NCBI GenBank assembly: GCA_021324415.1
Contig: JAJPJF010000205.1
Location: 1 to 37,463, forward strand
DNA length: 37,463 nucleotides
From: Nostocales cyanobacterium Centralia_MAG_434
Lineage (GTDB): Bacteria > Cyanobacteriota > Cyanobacteriia > Cyanobacteriales > Nostocaceae
Reading direction: 5' to 3'
Shown here: piece after piece, positions 7,549 to 16,140 of the stretch
How positions within the stretch are numbered: the stretch's first letter is position 1
Layout: each line of letters begins with the position of its first letter
The notes under the pieces: generated by a model
Told to the model about the DNA's origin: nothing
The model's database searches: none
The model's input: only the letters and a program-made list of their open reading frames with translations
Position numbers and translations under genes: made by a program

Positions 7549-7569
7549 GTACCTTGTACAGTAAGGTAC
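7549..7569 (+). promoter_or_regulatory. Inverted repeat containing a GTAN8TAC (NtcA-type) box
   Basis: GTACCTT (7549-7555) and AAGGTAC (7563-7569) form a perfect 7-bp inverted repeat around GTACAGT. Inside it, GTACAGTAAGGTAC (7556-7569) fits GTAN8TAC, with T in front as in strong sites. It lies about 95 bp before the first codon of the precursor operon. No perfect TAN3T follows at 20-24 bp; TATCTA at 7591-7596 is the nearest. Could be an NtcA site or an unrelated operator. Confidence 0.4.
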
Positions 7570-7664
7570 GTTATGGAACGCTTATAGCGGTATCTATAGA
7601 AGATTCTACTTTTCTCTTCATTACTTAACTGATAGCGTAAGTTACTCGTACCGGGGTTATAACA

Positions 7665-8975
7665 ATGTTACTAAAAGATCTCAAAAGTAAAATTGAGAAT
7701 AAACAAGCGAAAATTGGAATTATTGGCCTAGGCTATGTAGGATTACCAATCCTAGTAGCTTTTGCCAAAAAAGGATTTTCAGTATTAGGATTTGATGTAG
7801 ATCAAAATAAGATTAATCAGATTGAAAAAGGTCATTCGTATATCAATCATATTGATTCAGAACTCTTGAAGAATGACTTAATTCAAGTCACCACCGATAT
7901 GACTCGGTTGAAAGAAGTCGATGTTATAACTATTTGTGTTCCAACTCCTCTCAACATACACAGAGAACCAGATTTAAGTTATGTTATTGATACAACTTAT
8001 GCAATTGCTCACTCCTTGAAAATAGGACAACTGATTGTTTTGGAAAGTACCACTTATCCAGGAACAACGGAAGAGGTAATGCTGCCTATTTTATCCCAAA
8101 GTGGTTTAATTGTTGGACAAGAATTTGCTCTAGCATACTCTCCAGAGCGAGAAGATCCTGCTAATGAAAAGTATTCTTTAGTCAATGTACCAAAAGTGGT
8201 CGGGGGAGTTACACCCTTATGCCTTGAATTGGTGGAAACTCTGTACAATCAGATTGTTATAAAAACCGTACCAGTTTCTTCAACTCAAACGGCAGAAGCA
8301 ACTAAAATTTTAGAAAATATTTACCGTGCGGTCAATATTGCTCTCGTTAATGAATTAAAAATACTCTTTTTAAAAATGGGTATAGATATCTGGGAAGTCA
8401 TTGAAGCCGCTAAAACTAAACCATTTGGTTTTCATGCTTTTTATCCAGGTCCTGGATGGGGTGGACATTGTATTCCAATTGACCCATTTTATCTAACATG
8501 GAAAGCGAAAGAATATGATGTGCCTTTGCGATTTATTGAGTTGGCTGGTGAAGTCAATACTTTAATGCCTAACCATGTGGTAAATCAGCTAGTCTTCTCA
8601 CTAAATCGTCATAGTAAGCCTTTAAAAAACTCGCGAATCCTTCTTTTGGGTGTGGCTTATAAAAAGAATGTAGATGATCAAAGAGAAAGCCCTTCGCTGA
8701 AGATAATTCAGCTTTTGAAAGAGCATGAAGCATATGTTGAATATCATGATCCCTATGCTCCTATTTGTGCCAATCATCGTCATTATCCAGAAATCAATTT
8801 AAAATCTGTGCCATTAACAAAAGAAACAGTAAGAAGTTATGATGCAGTAATTATCGCAACAGATCATGAGAATGTTGATTATCAACTAGTTGCTGAGAAT
8901 GCGGCCTTAATTATTGATACCAGAAATGTTTTGGCTAGCAAGGAATTGAAGAATGTAAATACAGTGCTTGCTTGA
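7665..8975 (+). CDS. wbpA: UDP-N-acetylglucosamine 6-dehydrogenase (WbpA-like)
   Basis: 436 residues. Oxidises the C6 hydroxyl of a UDP-HexNAc (UDP-GlcNAc in WbpA) to the uronic acid with two NAD+. The N-terminal Rossmann motif is GIIGLGYVGLPI (18-29). The substrate motif ESTTYPGTTEE and the linker helix TAEATKILENIYRAVNIALV are present, and the catalytic Cys is Cys269 in WGGHCIPIDPFYL. The FYPGPGWGGHCIPIDP form is that of WbpA/WecC-type enzymes rather than UDP-glucose dehydrogenases. It is the first gene of an operon with WbpB, D and E-like enzymes, which favours UDP-GlcNAc as substrate over UDP-ManNAc; that choice is by context. Confidence 0.9.
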   Translation: MLLKDLKSKIENKQAKIGIIGLGYVGLPILVAFAKKGFSVLGFDVDQNKINQIEKGHSYINHIDSELLKNDLIQVTTDMTRLKEVDVITICVPTPLNIHREPDLSYVIDTTYAIAHSLKIGQLIVLESTTYPGTTEEVMLPILSQSGLIVGQEFALAYSPEREDPANEKYSLVNVPKVVGGVTPLCLELVETLYNQIVIKTVPVSSTQTAEATKILENIYRAVNIALVNELKILFLKMGIDIWEVIEAAKTKPFGFHAFYPGPGWGGHCIPIDPFYLTWKAKEYDVPLRFIELAGEVNTLMPNHVVNQLVFSLNRHSKPLKNSRILLLGVAYKKNVDDQRESPSLKIIQLLKEHEAYVEYHDPYAPICANHRHYPEINLKSVPLTKETVRSYDAVIIATDHENVDYQLVAENAALIIDTRNVLASKELKNVNTVLA

Positions 8976-9033
8976 GGCATCTCCAATTAGCTTAGAAAGA
9001 CCATTTTAAATAAATTGATTGGTTTATGAAGTT

Positions 9034-10059
9034 ATGAAACCTGATTTTAATAAAAATGTAGCCGTAGTTGGCTGTGGATACTGGGGTAAGAATTTGGTGA
9101 GGAATTTTGCCGAATTAGGTGTTCTACGAGTCGTTTGTGATGCTAACTATGAAGCTCTTGCGAAATTCAAGGAACAATATGGTGTTGAGGGAGTATCTGA
9201 TTTTGGCAAAGTTTTAGATATGCCAGATGTGCAAGCCGTAGTTATCGCAACTCCAGCAAGTACCCATGCAAGTCTGGTCATGCAAGCGCTAGCAGCAGGT
9301 AAAGATGTGTTTGTTGAGAAGCCTTTGGCTTTGACACTGGAGGATGCTCTTTTGATACAGACGGCTGCTCGTAAAAGTGGTTGTATCTTGATGGTAGGAC
9401 ATTTGCTAGAGTACCATCCAGCTTTAGTCAAACTCCGCAGTTTAGTTGCTGAAGGAGCAATTGGCAAGCTTCAGTATATTTACTCAAATCGTCTAAGTTT
9501 TGGTAAAGTTCGTACTGAAGAAAATGTCCTTTGGAGCTTTGCTCCCCATGATATTTGCACTATTCTCGGTTTTGTTGGTACGCTACCAACCTCTGTACAA
9601 GCTGTGGGTACAAACTCTTTAGGTGAAGTCGAAGACTTTTGTACTATTAATTTGGAATTCAAACAAAATATTAAGGCACATATTTTTGTCAGCTGGTTTC
9701 ATCCTTTTAAAGAGCATCGGCTGGTAGTCGTTGGGGATTCAGGGACAGCAGTCTTTGACGATGTTTCTATTGATGCTAAGCTGGCCGTTTATGAACAGTG
9801 TTTGGAGTGGGATCATCATATTCCGCTTCTTAAGCAAAAAGCAAAAACAATCATTCCCTTTGAGATAGCGGAACCTCTGAAGTTGGAGTGCCAGCATTTT
9901 CTCAACTGTATTGAAACCAGGCAAACTCCCCTCACCAGTATTCAAAACGGTATTGATGTTTTGACTGTGTTACAAGCAGCACAGTTATCACTAGACTCTA
10001 AGATGGAGTCTCACAGAAAGATAGTTGATTTAAAGGAGAGTTTACTTGTCAGTAGCTAA
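9034..10059 (+). CDS. wbpB: Gfo/Idh/MocA oxidoreductase (WbpB-like, UDP-GlcNAcA 3-dehydrogenase)
   Basis: 341 residues from ATG 9034; an in-frame TTG at 9019 adds five residues but has no better ribosome site. The N-terminal NAD domain has VVGCGYWGKN (11-20), and the family motif EKP is at 95-97 with the general-base Lys96. The C-terminal GFO_IDH domain includes LWSFAPHDI. Known: WbpB oxidises C3 of UDP-GlcNAcA to a keto sugar and WbpE then aminates it. The gene lies between WbpA- and WbpD-like genes, and the next gene overlaps its stop, so the pathway role is well supported by context. Confidence 0.87.
   Translation: MKPDFNKNVAVVGCGYWGKNLVRNFAELGVLRVVCDANYEALAKFKEQYGVEGVSDFGKVLDMPDVQAVVIATPASTHASLVMQALAAGKDVFVEKPLALTLEDALLIQTAARKSGCILMVGHLLEYHPALVKLRSLVAEGAIGKLQYIYSNRLSFGKVRTEENVLWSFAPHDICTILGFVGTLPTSVQAVGTNSLGEVEDFCTINLEFKQNIKAHIFVSWFHPFKEHRLVVVGDSGTAVFDDVSIDAKLAVYEQCLEWDHHIPLLKQKAKTIIPFEIAEPLKLECQHFLNCIETRQTPLTSIQNGIDVLTVLQAAQLSLDSKMESHRKIVDLKESLLVSS
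10032..10038 (+). promoter_or_regulatory. Ribosome binding site supporting a TTG start
   Basis: AAAGGAG lies 7 nt before TTG 10046, within the end of the previous gene. It decides the start of the acetyltransferase and suggests translational coupling. Confidence 0.65.
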
Positions 10060-10657
10060 TTCAAATGCCTCCCAAGATTTGGGATATTTTGTCCATGAAT
10101 CTGCTTATGTTGACCAGCCATGTTCTATTGGTCATGGTACTCAAATATGGCACTTCACCCATATCATGCAAGATGTGGTCATTGGAGAAAAGTGTAAAAT
10201 TGGACAAAATGTATTTATTGCAGCTGGCGTCGAAATTGGACGGAATGTAAAAATTCAAAATAACGTCTCTGTCTATGCGGGTGTAACTTTAGAGGATGAT
10301 GTTTTTTGTGGTCCTAGTTGTGTCTTTACAAATATAAATACACCACGCTCAGCTTTTCCTCGCAATACAAAAGAAGATTACTTGGTAACCTGGGTCAAGC
10401 AAGGAGCTACGATTGGCGCAAATGCCACAATTGTTTGTGGTCATACCATTGGTCGTTATGCGTTTATTGGTGCTGGATCTACGATTACCAAAGATATTCC
10501 AGACTATGCACTAGTTTATGGCAACCCTGCAAGACAAGTGGGCTGGATGTGTGAGTGTGGCTCTAAACTAGAAGATTTTGTGAACACGACTGTTTGCCAA
10601 GCCTGTGGACGCAAGTATGAATATTGTGATGAGAATCAAATTAAAAGGGTTGAATAA
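10046..10657 (+). CDS. wbpD: Left-handed beta-helix N-acetyltransferase (WbpD-like)
   Basis: 203 residues from TTG 10046, chosen because AAAGGAG precedes it; the frame overlaps the WbpB-like gene by 14 bp. Hexapeptide repeats run from about 15 to 170 (for example IGHGTQIWHF, IGQNVFIAAGVEIGRNVKI, IGANATIVCGHTIGRYAFIGAG). The C-terminal NPARQVGWMCECG and VCQACGRKYEY form a CxC...CxxC zinc-ribbon-like tail found in many WbpD/WlbB relatives. Known: WbpD acetylates the 3-amino group of UDP-GlcNAc(3N)A using acetyl-CoA. The substrate follows from the operon. Confidence 0.88.
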   Translation: MSVANSNASQDLGYFVHESAYVDQPCSIGHGTQIWHFTHIMQDVVIGEKCKIGQNVFIAAGVEIGRNVKIQNNVSVYAGVTLEDDVFCGPSCVFTNINTPRSAFPRNTKEDYLVTWVKQGATIGANATIVCGHTIGRYAFIGAGSTITKDIPDYALVYGNPARQVGWMCECGSKLEDFVNTTVCQACGRKYEYCDENQIKRVE

Positions 10658-10662
10658 CTAAA

Positions 10663-11790
10663 GTGAAAATTCCTCCATTTGATGCAACTTGTCAGTATCA
10701 AAGTATACGTTCTGATATAGAAAAAAGCATCTGTGCAGTCATGGCTGCTGGACGTTATATTATGGGTCCTCAAGTCAAGGAGTTTGAAGCACAGTTTGCT
10801 CAGTATTTAGGTTGTCCTCAAGTCATCTCCTGTAATTCGGGTACAGATGCATTGCATTTGGCTCTGAAGGCATTGCGAATTGGTCCTGGTGATGAGGTTA
10901 TTACTGTACCTTTTACTTTTATAGCTACGACAGAAGCTATTGGTATAGTTGGAGCGACTCCAGTCTTTGTCGATGTAGATTTAAATACTTACAATATCGA
11001 TACGAGTCTGATTGAGGCAAAAATCACAGAACGCACCAAAGCCATCTTGCCAGTACATTTGTATGGGCGTCCTTGCAACATGACAGCAATCATGGAGATT
11101 GCCCGCAAGTATAATCTTAAAGTGATTGAAGATTGTGCCCAAGCAACTGGAGCAACATGGGCAGGGAAAAAAGTAGGGACAATTGGGGATGTTGGTTGTT
11201 TTAGCTTCTTTCCTACGAAAAATCTTGGTTGTTTTGGGGATGGGGGAGCAATAGCAACTTCTGATCCTATGATTGCCGAGCGAGTTGAGTATTTACGCCG
11301 TCACGGAGGTAAAATTAAGTATCAGCATGAAGAACTAGGACTCAATAGTCGTCTCGATACTGTACAGGCAACCGTCTTATTGGTAAAACTGCCATATTTA
11401 GATCAATGGAATGAGGCAAGGGCTGCGATCGCGGATTATTACATCAGTCAGCTAGCCAAAGTAAAGGGCGTTGTTCTACCTAAAGTTGAGCAGGAAGGAA
11501 CGTCTGTTTGGAATCAATTCACAATCAGAGTTTTAGATGGACAACGCAATCAAGTGCAAAAGCTTCTCAAGGAGAAGGGGGTTGAGACAATGGTCTACTA
11601 TCCTATCCCGCTGCACCTACAGCAAGTACATGCTAACTTAGAGTATTCTCTGGGCTCACTACCCGTGAGTGAACAATTGAGCCATGAAGTCTTGTCCTTA
11701 CCAATGTTTCCAGAACTGACTGCACCAGCACAACAAACCGTGACTGAGTCTGTTAAGCAAGCGTTAGCAAATATTTACTCTTCTGTGTGA
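10663..11790 (+). CDS. wbpE: DegT/DnrJ/EryC1 aminotransferase (WbpE-like)
   Basis: 375 residues, GTG start at 10663. PLP enzyme that aminates the 3-keto sugar made by WbpB, usually with glutamate. Visible: CNSGTDALHLALKAL (about 58-72), the PLP-ring Asp in VIEDCAQATGA, and the Schiff-base Lys186 in FFPTKNLGCFGDGGA. A C-terminal small domain contains SVWNQFTIRV and MVYYPIPLHLQ, both typical of sugar 3- and 4-aminotransferases. The stop overlaps the start of the next gene (TGATG), so translation is coupled. The WbpE assignment rests on the family plus the operon. Confidence 0.9.
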   Translation: MKIPPFDATCQYQSIRSDIEKSICAVMAAGRYIMGPQVKEFEAQFAQYLGCPQVISCNSGTDALHLALKALRIGPGDEVITVPFTFIATTEAIGIVGATPVFVDVDLNTYNIDTSLIEAKITERTKAILPVHLYGRPCNMTAIMEIARKYNLKVIEDCAQATGATWAGKKVGTIGDVGCFSFFPTKNLGCFGDGGAIATSDPMIAERVEYLRRHGGKIKYQHEELGLNSRLDTVQATVLLVKLPYLDQWNEARAAIADYYISQLAKVKGVVLPKVEQEGTSVWNQFTIRVLDGQRNQVQKLLKEKGVETMVYYPIPLHLQQVHANLEYSLGSLPVSEQLSHEVLSLPMFPELTAPAQQTVTESVKQALANIYSSV

Positions 11791-12194
11791 TGAATTCCCC
11801 AGCATCAACTTCACGGCTGAAACTGATCTCATATACAGCTTTGTTTGCCAGTATTGGATTCGGTATCATTGGGCAATTGCTAATGAAACATACTATGAGC
11901 AATAAAGCTGGTGGATTCTTGACATGGGCATTTGTTCAGCAATTAGCATTGGCATTGACTATCTATAGTTTGGGGATTATCAATTGGATCTTTGCATTGC
12001 GCTCAGTAAAGCTGAGTATAGCGTATCCACTCACTAGCCTAAACTACGTTGGCATACTTCTAGGTTCGTATTACTTTTTTGGTGAAAAAATCACACTGAT
12101 TCGAGTCGCTGGAGTCGCCTTGATTTTTATGGGAGTTCTGTTGGTAGCTCTTCCAATTAAGAATCGTAGATCCTTTCAAGAAGATGCTAGATGA
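11790..12194 (+). CDS. Small four-helix membrane protein, EamA/SMR type (ArnE/ArnF-like), subunit 1
   Basis: 134 residues from ATG 11790, overlapping the aminotransferase stop; a GTG one codon earlier is possible. Four hydrophobic helices at about 12-31, 47-68, 72-96 and 102-121. Helix 1 carries GFGIIGQLLMK and lacks the Glu that drug-export SMR proteins such as EmrE need for proton coupling. The loop before helix 4 has FFGEK. Known: ArnE/ArnF are paired SMR-like proteins that move undecaprenyl-phosphate-L-Ara4N across the inner membrane. A second such gene follows directly, so the two may form a heterodimeric flippase for a polyprenyl-phosphate sugar. The cargo is unknown. Confidence 0.75.
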   Translation: MNSPASTSRLKLISYTALFASIGFGIIGQLLMKHTMSNKAGGFLTWAFVQQLALALTIYSLGIINWIFALRSVKLSIAYPLTSLNYVGILLGSYYFFGEKITLIRVAGVALIFMGVLLVALPIKNRRSFQEDAR

Positions 12195-12227
12195 AGCGGT
12201 GATTTTTCCTAGAGAAGAGATTGACAA

Positions 12228-12587
12228 ATGAAAATAATTTCTTGGCTGATTTTAGTACTTATAGTTGTGCTGGGGACAGCAGGACAGTTATCGCTAAAAT
12301 ATGCATCTCAAAGTCCTTCTTCCGATAAGAAAAATAGCAGTTCAATCCGAGATTTGTTGTTTTCGCCTTATTTTTGGGTTTGGTTCGTTTCCTATGTAGT
12401 AGTGACTGGATTATGGCTATTTGTTTTGCGAAGTCTTCCTCTCAGTCAAGCATTTCCTGCTTTGGGATTGACATTTGCTCTAGTTCCATTGGCATCATAT
12501 TATTTTCTTCGGGAGAAAGTAGTATTTAGCCAGTGGTTGGGAATAGCAATTATTGTAGCTGGTGTAGTTTTGGTAGCTCAAACATAA
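12228..12587 (+). CDS. Small four-helix membrane protein, EamA/SMR type (ArnE/ArnF-like), subunit 2
   Basis: 119 residues. Four helices at about 3-22, 44-63, 68-90 and 98-117. It shares with its neighbour the helix-1 pattern G-x-x-GQLxxK (GTAGQLSLKYA), a helix-3 start LPLSQAFPALGLTFALVPL and the pre-helix-4 motif FLREK, so the two are paralogues. It also lacks the EmrE-type Glu. The polar insert SPSSDKKNSSS after helix 1 is not in the first copy. The likely role is the second half of a polyprenyl-phosphate-sugar flippase; the direct neighbours (SDR, FAD oxidoreductase) may make the sugar. Confidence 0.75.
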   Translation: MKIISWLILVLIVVLGTAGQLSLKYASQSPSSDKKNSSSIRDLLFSPYFWVWFVSYVVVTGLWLFVLRSLPLSQAFPALGLTFALVPLASYYFLREKVVFSQWLGIAIIVAGVVLVAQT

Positions 12588-12634
12588 ATTGTGGTTTAGT
12601 AAAGTAAATTTAAAAGGTTGAATATTAAAAAATT

Positions 12635-13630
12635 ATGAATATATTACCTCGAAAAGTTTTAGTGACAGGAGTTGCAGGATTCCTTGGCTCTCATCTACTA
12701 GATAAGCTCATAGCCTCTGGTCATGAGGTGATTGGTATTGATAACCTCTCCATGGGGAAACTAGAAAATATAACTGACCATTTAACTAATAAGGCATTTC
12801 AATTTCTCCAGAAAGATATTACTGAGAAAAGCACGTTTGAAAATTTAGAAAATGACATCGATTGTATAGTTCACCTTGCTGCTTTTAAAATTCCTCGATA
12901 TGGTAAAGCCATCGATACTTTAAAAATTAATTATCAGGGAACAGAAAATGTTTTAGAGCTAGCGCGAAAACTGAATTGTAAATGTGTACTTGCCTCAACT
13001 TCTGATGTCTATGGTCGCAACCCTAAGCTACCTTTTAGCGAAGAGAATGACTCTGTCATTGGCTCCTCTAAAGTCGCTCGTTGGAGCTATGCTGTATCCA
13101 AGCTGTTTGATGAACATTTAGCTTTTGCTTACCAAGACAGCTATGGTATTCCAGTTGTAATTCTGCGATTTTTCGGGTCTTATGGACCACGCCATCATTT
13201 ATCCTGGTGGGGTGGTCCACAGTCTGTTTTTATAGAGCAAATATTGAATGATGAAGAAATCACCATTCATGGTGACGGATTACAGACTCGTAGTTTTACT
13301 TATGTGAGTGACACTGTTGCTGGCATTTACGCTGCAACTGTAAAACCTGAAGCCAATGGTGAGATTTTCAATATTGGCAGCAATCATGAAATCACTATCC
13401 TCGATTTGGCCAAGACGATCAAGCGACTTAGTAATACGCCTGGGGAACTTAAGGTGAAATTTGTTCCTTATGAATCTTTCACAGGCGGTAAGTACGAAGA
13501 TGTTAGACGGCGCGTACCCGATAGCAGGCTTTGTGAAAAGGTTCTTGGTGTCAAAGCTGTAGTGGGATTAGAAGAGGGTCTGTCTCACGCTATTGCTTGG
13601 CATCGTAGTCTCAATCTCTATAAATACTAG
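12635..13630 (+). CDS. NAD-dependent epimerase/dehydratase (extended SDR)
   Basis: 331 residues. Extended short-chain dehydrogenase fold. The cofactor motif is GVAGFLGSH (12-20), an ASTSDVYG motif gives the catalytic Ser/Thr, and the catalytic pair Tyr152/Lys156 is in SYAVSKLFDEH. A substrate-side FFGSYGPRHH and the IFNIGSNHEITI stretch are typical of UDP-sugar 4-epimerases and 4,6-dehydratase relatives. It would act on a nucleotide sugar, or possibly a lipid-linked sugar, in the cytosol. Exact reaction is not readable. It lies between the SMR pair and an FAD oxidoreductase, which ties it to the same sugar. Confidence 0.87.
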   Translation: MNILPRKVLVTGVAGFLGSHLLDKLIASGHEVIGIDNLSMGKLENITDHLTNKAFQFLQKDITEKSTFENLENDIDCIVHLAAFKIPRYGKAIDTLKINYQGTENVLELARKLNCKCVLASTSDVYGRNPKLPFSEENDSVIGSSKVARWSYAVSKLFDEHLAFAYQDSYGIPVVILRFFGSYGPRHHLSWWGGPQSVFIEQILNDEEITIHGDGLQTRSFTYVSDTVAGIYAATVKPEANGEIFNIGSNHEITILDLAKTIKRLSNTPGELKVKFVPYESFTGGKYEDVRRRVPDSRLCEKVLGVKAVVGLEEGLSHAIAWHRSLNLYKY

Positions 13631-13641
13631 CTACTAGCCCA

Positions 13642-14952
13642 ATGAATATCGGTATTGTCGGCGGCGGAATGATGGGGCTGACACTAGCTTATCGGCTCTC
13701 ACAGCAAGGACATCTAGTAACCGTCTTCGAAAGCAGTAAACAACTTGGTGGATTAACCACTCATCATGATTACGGTCCATTTGTTTGGGACCGTTTTTAT
13801 CATGTCATTTTACCGTCAGATACTCACTTAATCAATTTAATTCAGGAGATTGGTCTTGGAGAACAGCTTCGTTGGCATCGAACTCTGACAGGGTGTTACA
13901 TAGACCAGCAATTGTATTCGATTAGTAACAGTGTCGAATTTTTACGCTTTCCTCCCCTAACGCTTATCGGAAAGCTCCGGTTAGCCTTTACTCTATTGTA
14001 TGGTTCTCGGATTAAAAATTGGCAGCGACTTGAGAAAATAACAGTTGAAAATTGGCTGCGAAGAATCTCTGGTTCAAACACATACGAAAAGCTTTGGAAA
14101 CCCTTGTTATTGGCTAAACTAGGGGAAAACTATAAGCGTGTCTCCGCTGTCTTTATTTGGTCGTATATCAAACGACTGTTTTCTGCTCGTGATTCCTCTC
14201 TGCATAAAGAACAACTTGGTTATGTTATGGGAGGTTACAAGACTGTTTTTGACCAGTTAGCAAAATTAATTACCTCCACTGGAGGTAATATCTGCACTGG
14301 TGTGACAGTCGAACACATTACATCTCATCCTGTTGGTGGGATATGGGTTGAACACAGTGGGAAAAAAGAGCATTTTGATAAAGTCATCTTTACTGGTCCA
14401 GTAGATATTCTACAGCGTGTAGTCGCAAAGGACTTGATGAAAGTTACAGGCGATTGTGCAACTATAGAATATATGGGTGTTATCTGCATGGTACTCATTA
14501 CCCGCAAACCCTTGGTACCTTATTACATAGTCAATCTAGCTGATCAACGTATTCCCTTTACAGGTATCCTTGGGATGAGCAATTTAGTTTCCTTAGAGGA
14601 AACAGCAGGTCTACACATGACTTATTTACCAAAATATGTGAGTTCTGACGATCCACTCTTGCAGCAAACTGATGAAGAATTACGAAAGTTATTTTTCCAG
14701 GGCTTACGTTTGATGTTCCCAGATCTCACAGTGGATGATATTGTAACAACCCACATCAATCGTGCCGTGAAAATGCAACCCCTACAGGTCTTAAACTACT
14801 CCCGTCTTGTACCAAAGGTGGTTACAGAACATAATGATTTTTTTGTTCTCAACACATCACAGTTTATTAATGACACCTTAAATAACAATACAGTTGTGCA
14901 TCACGTCACTGAATTCATCAGAACATTCGGTTCTTTTGTGAAAACTTTTTAA
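13642..14952 (+). CDS. FAD-dependent oxidoreductase, amine-oxidase/protoporphyrinogen-oxidase-like
   Basis: 436 residues. The N-terminal dinucleotide motif is GIVGGGMMGLTLA (4-16), followed by the FAD-binding GG motif FESSKQLGGLTTHH (about 30-43). The stretch FVWDRFYHVILPSD shortly after is characteristic of a family found in cyanobacterial and other polysaccharide loci. No membrane helix stands out. Relatives include UDP-galactopyranose mutase-like and HpnE/CrtI-like flavoenzymes, so the substrate could be a sugar or a prenyl lipid. Position 11 bp after an SDR gene suggests a paired redox or epimerisation step. The function is not established; the fold call is firm. Confidence 0.82.
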   Translation: MNIGIVGGGMMGLTLAYRLSQQGHLVTVFESSKQLGGLTTHHDYGPFVWDRFYHVILPSDTHLINLIQEIGLGEQLRWHRTLTGCYIDQQLYSISNSVEFLRFPPLTLIGKLRLAFTLLYGSRIKNWQRLEKITVENWLRRISGSNTYEKLWKPLLLAKLGENYKRVSAVFIWSYIKRLFSARDSSLHKEQLGYVMGGYKTVFDQLAKLITSTGGNICTGVTVEHITSHPVGGIWVEHSGKKEHFDKVIFTGPVDILQRVVAKDLMKVTGDCATIEYMGVICMVLITRKPLVPYYIVNLADQRIPFTGILGMSNLVSLEETAGLHMTYLPKYVSSDDPLLQQTDEELRKLFFQGLRLMFPDLTVDDIVTTHINRAVKMQPLQVLNYSRLVPKVVTEHNDFFVLNTSQFINDTLNNNTVVHHVTEFIRTFGSFVKTF

Positions 14953-14994
14953 TGATTGTATTCTTAAATTATACCAGAATCAATCAAGGTATCA

Positions 14995-16140
14995 TTGAAC
15001 AACAGTATATTCAAGGTTTTACGACGGTGCATGCTTGCCAATAAACTTTTTTCATCGGCAACGATGGTGGGTCTTTCCTTTAGCTTGTTTATGACAGGTC
15101 AGGCTTTTGCCTTCACTTTTACTAAAATTGCTGATACCAACGATCCTGTATTTCGTAATTTTGGCTTCTACCCTGCAATTAATAACAAGGGGACAGTAGT
15201 CTTCTCGGCTAACTTAAATGCGGATGGTCAAGCTACTGGTATCTACATCAGCAGTGGAGACGAGACAACCACTACGATTGCTGATACCAATGGACCCTTT
15301 AGCTTATTTGGAAATGCTCCTGCAATTAATGACCAAGGAATTGTGGCATTCCGAGCTAATTTGAAGACTATAGGGAGTGGTATTTATACTGAGAGTGATG
15401 GGGTAATAACTACCATTTCAGAAAGCACAGAACCTAGAGGGATCTTTGAAGATCCAGTCATCAATAATGAAGGTACCATAGCTTTCTCTGCTTCTACTCA
15501 AGGAGGAAGCGCTATCTTCATCAGTAGTGATGGGGTAACGACCAACGCTACGGATACCGTTAATCCTTTTAATAGCTTCAATGGATATACCATTAATGAT
15601 ACAGATACTGTTGCTTTCTCTCCAAACTTGAATTTAGGAGGAAGTGGGATCTTCACTCTTAACACTGGGGTAATGACTACCATTGCTGATACTAGCGATC
15701 GTTTTAGCTTCCTCTTTCCTCCAGCCATCAACAACATAGGTACAGTGGTCTTTAAAGGTGTACTGAATCAGTTGGCAGGTGAGGGAATCTATACCGTTAC
15801 TAACGGTATAACAACCACTATTGCTGATAATAGTAATTCCTTTAGCTTCTTCGAGAATCCTGCAATCAATGATCAAGGCACTGTTGCTTTCAAGGGAGTT
15901 CTAAAAGCAGGAGGCTTGGGTATTTTCACAGGTCCAAATCCAGTGACTGATAAAGTTATTGCTGCTGGTGATGCTCTGGATGACTCAACAGTAACAGACC
16001 TTTATTTCTCTAAGAAAGGGCTAAACAATAGTAATCAGCTTGTCTTCTATGCCAAGCTTGCGAATGGCACCACTGGTATTTTCCTTGCTGATCCTGAGTC
16101 TGATCCCTTCAGCGCTGATCCTGAAAATTCTCAGGAATAA
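14995..16140 (+). CDS. Exported protein with seven 'IN-x-x-G-x-V-F' beta repeats (DUF7453-like)
   Basis: 381 residues from TTG 14995 (AAGGT 5 nt upstream); ATG 15031 is an alternative and would leave a cleaner signal peptide. A hydrophobic segment (TMVGLSFSLFMTG) ends in QAFAF, a likely signal-peptidase I site. The rest is about seven repeats of 44-50 residues with the pattern IADT...F-x-x-PAINdxGtVaFxaxL...GIyt. Such repeats usually fold as beta-propeller or beta-helix blades. No catalytic motif and no PEP-CTERM tail are seen. Known for the family: little. Inferred: a periplasmic or extracellular surface protein linked to the polysaccharide. It is the first of three envelope proteins inserted in the sugar cluster. 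Confidence 0.75.
   Translation: MNNSIFKVLRRCMLANKLFSSATMVGLSFSLFMTGQAFAFTFTKIADTNDPVFRNFGFYPAINNKGTVVFSANLNADGQATGIYISSGDETTTTIADTNGPFSLFGNAPAINDQGIVAFRANLKTIGSGIYTESDGVITTISESTEPRGIFEDPVINNEGTIAFSASTQGGSAIFISSDGVTTNATDTVNPFNSFNGYTINDTDTVAFSPNLNLGGSGIFTLNTGVMTTIADTSDRFSFLFPPAINNIGTVVFKGVLNQLAGEGIYTVTNGITTTIADNSNSFSFFENPAINDQGTVAFKGVLKAGGLGIFTGPNPVTDKVIAAGDALDDSTVTDLYFSKKGLNNSNQLVFYAKLANGTTGIFLADPESDPFSADPENSQE

Larger units (their letters stand above)
6976..7664. other. Non-coding gap between the GT4 gene and the sugar-precursor operon
   Basis: AT-rich. It holds a terminator-like hairpin (7039-7073), a T-looped hairpin AGAACAA/TTGTTCT (7203-7220), a possible 18-codon frame with a good ribosome site (7327-7383), and a GTAN8TAC box inside an inverted repeat (7549-7569). 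No larger gene is visible on either strand. Confidence 0.7.

Noticed and set aside
14171-14295. TTACCTCCACTGGAGGTAA palindrome within the FAD oxidoreductase gene
   Set aside because: A 19-bp inverted repeat around 14270-14288 is present but lies in coding sequence that fits the protein; no sign of an insertion or regulatory role.
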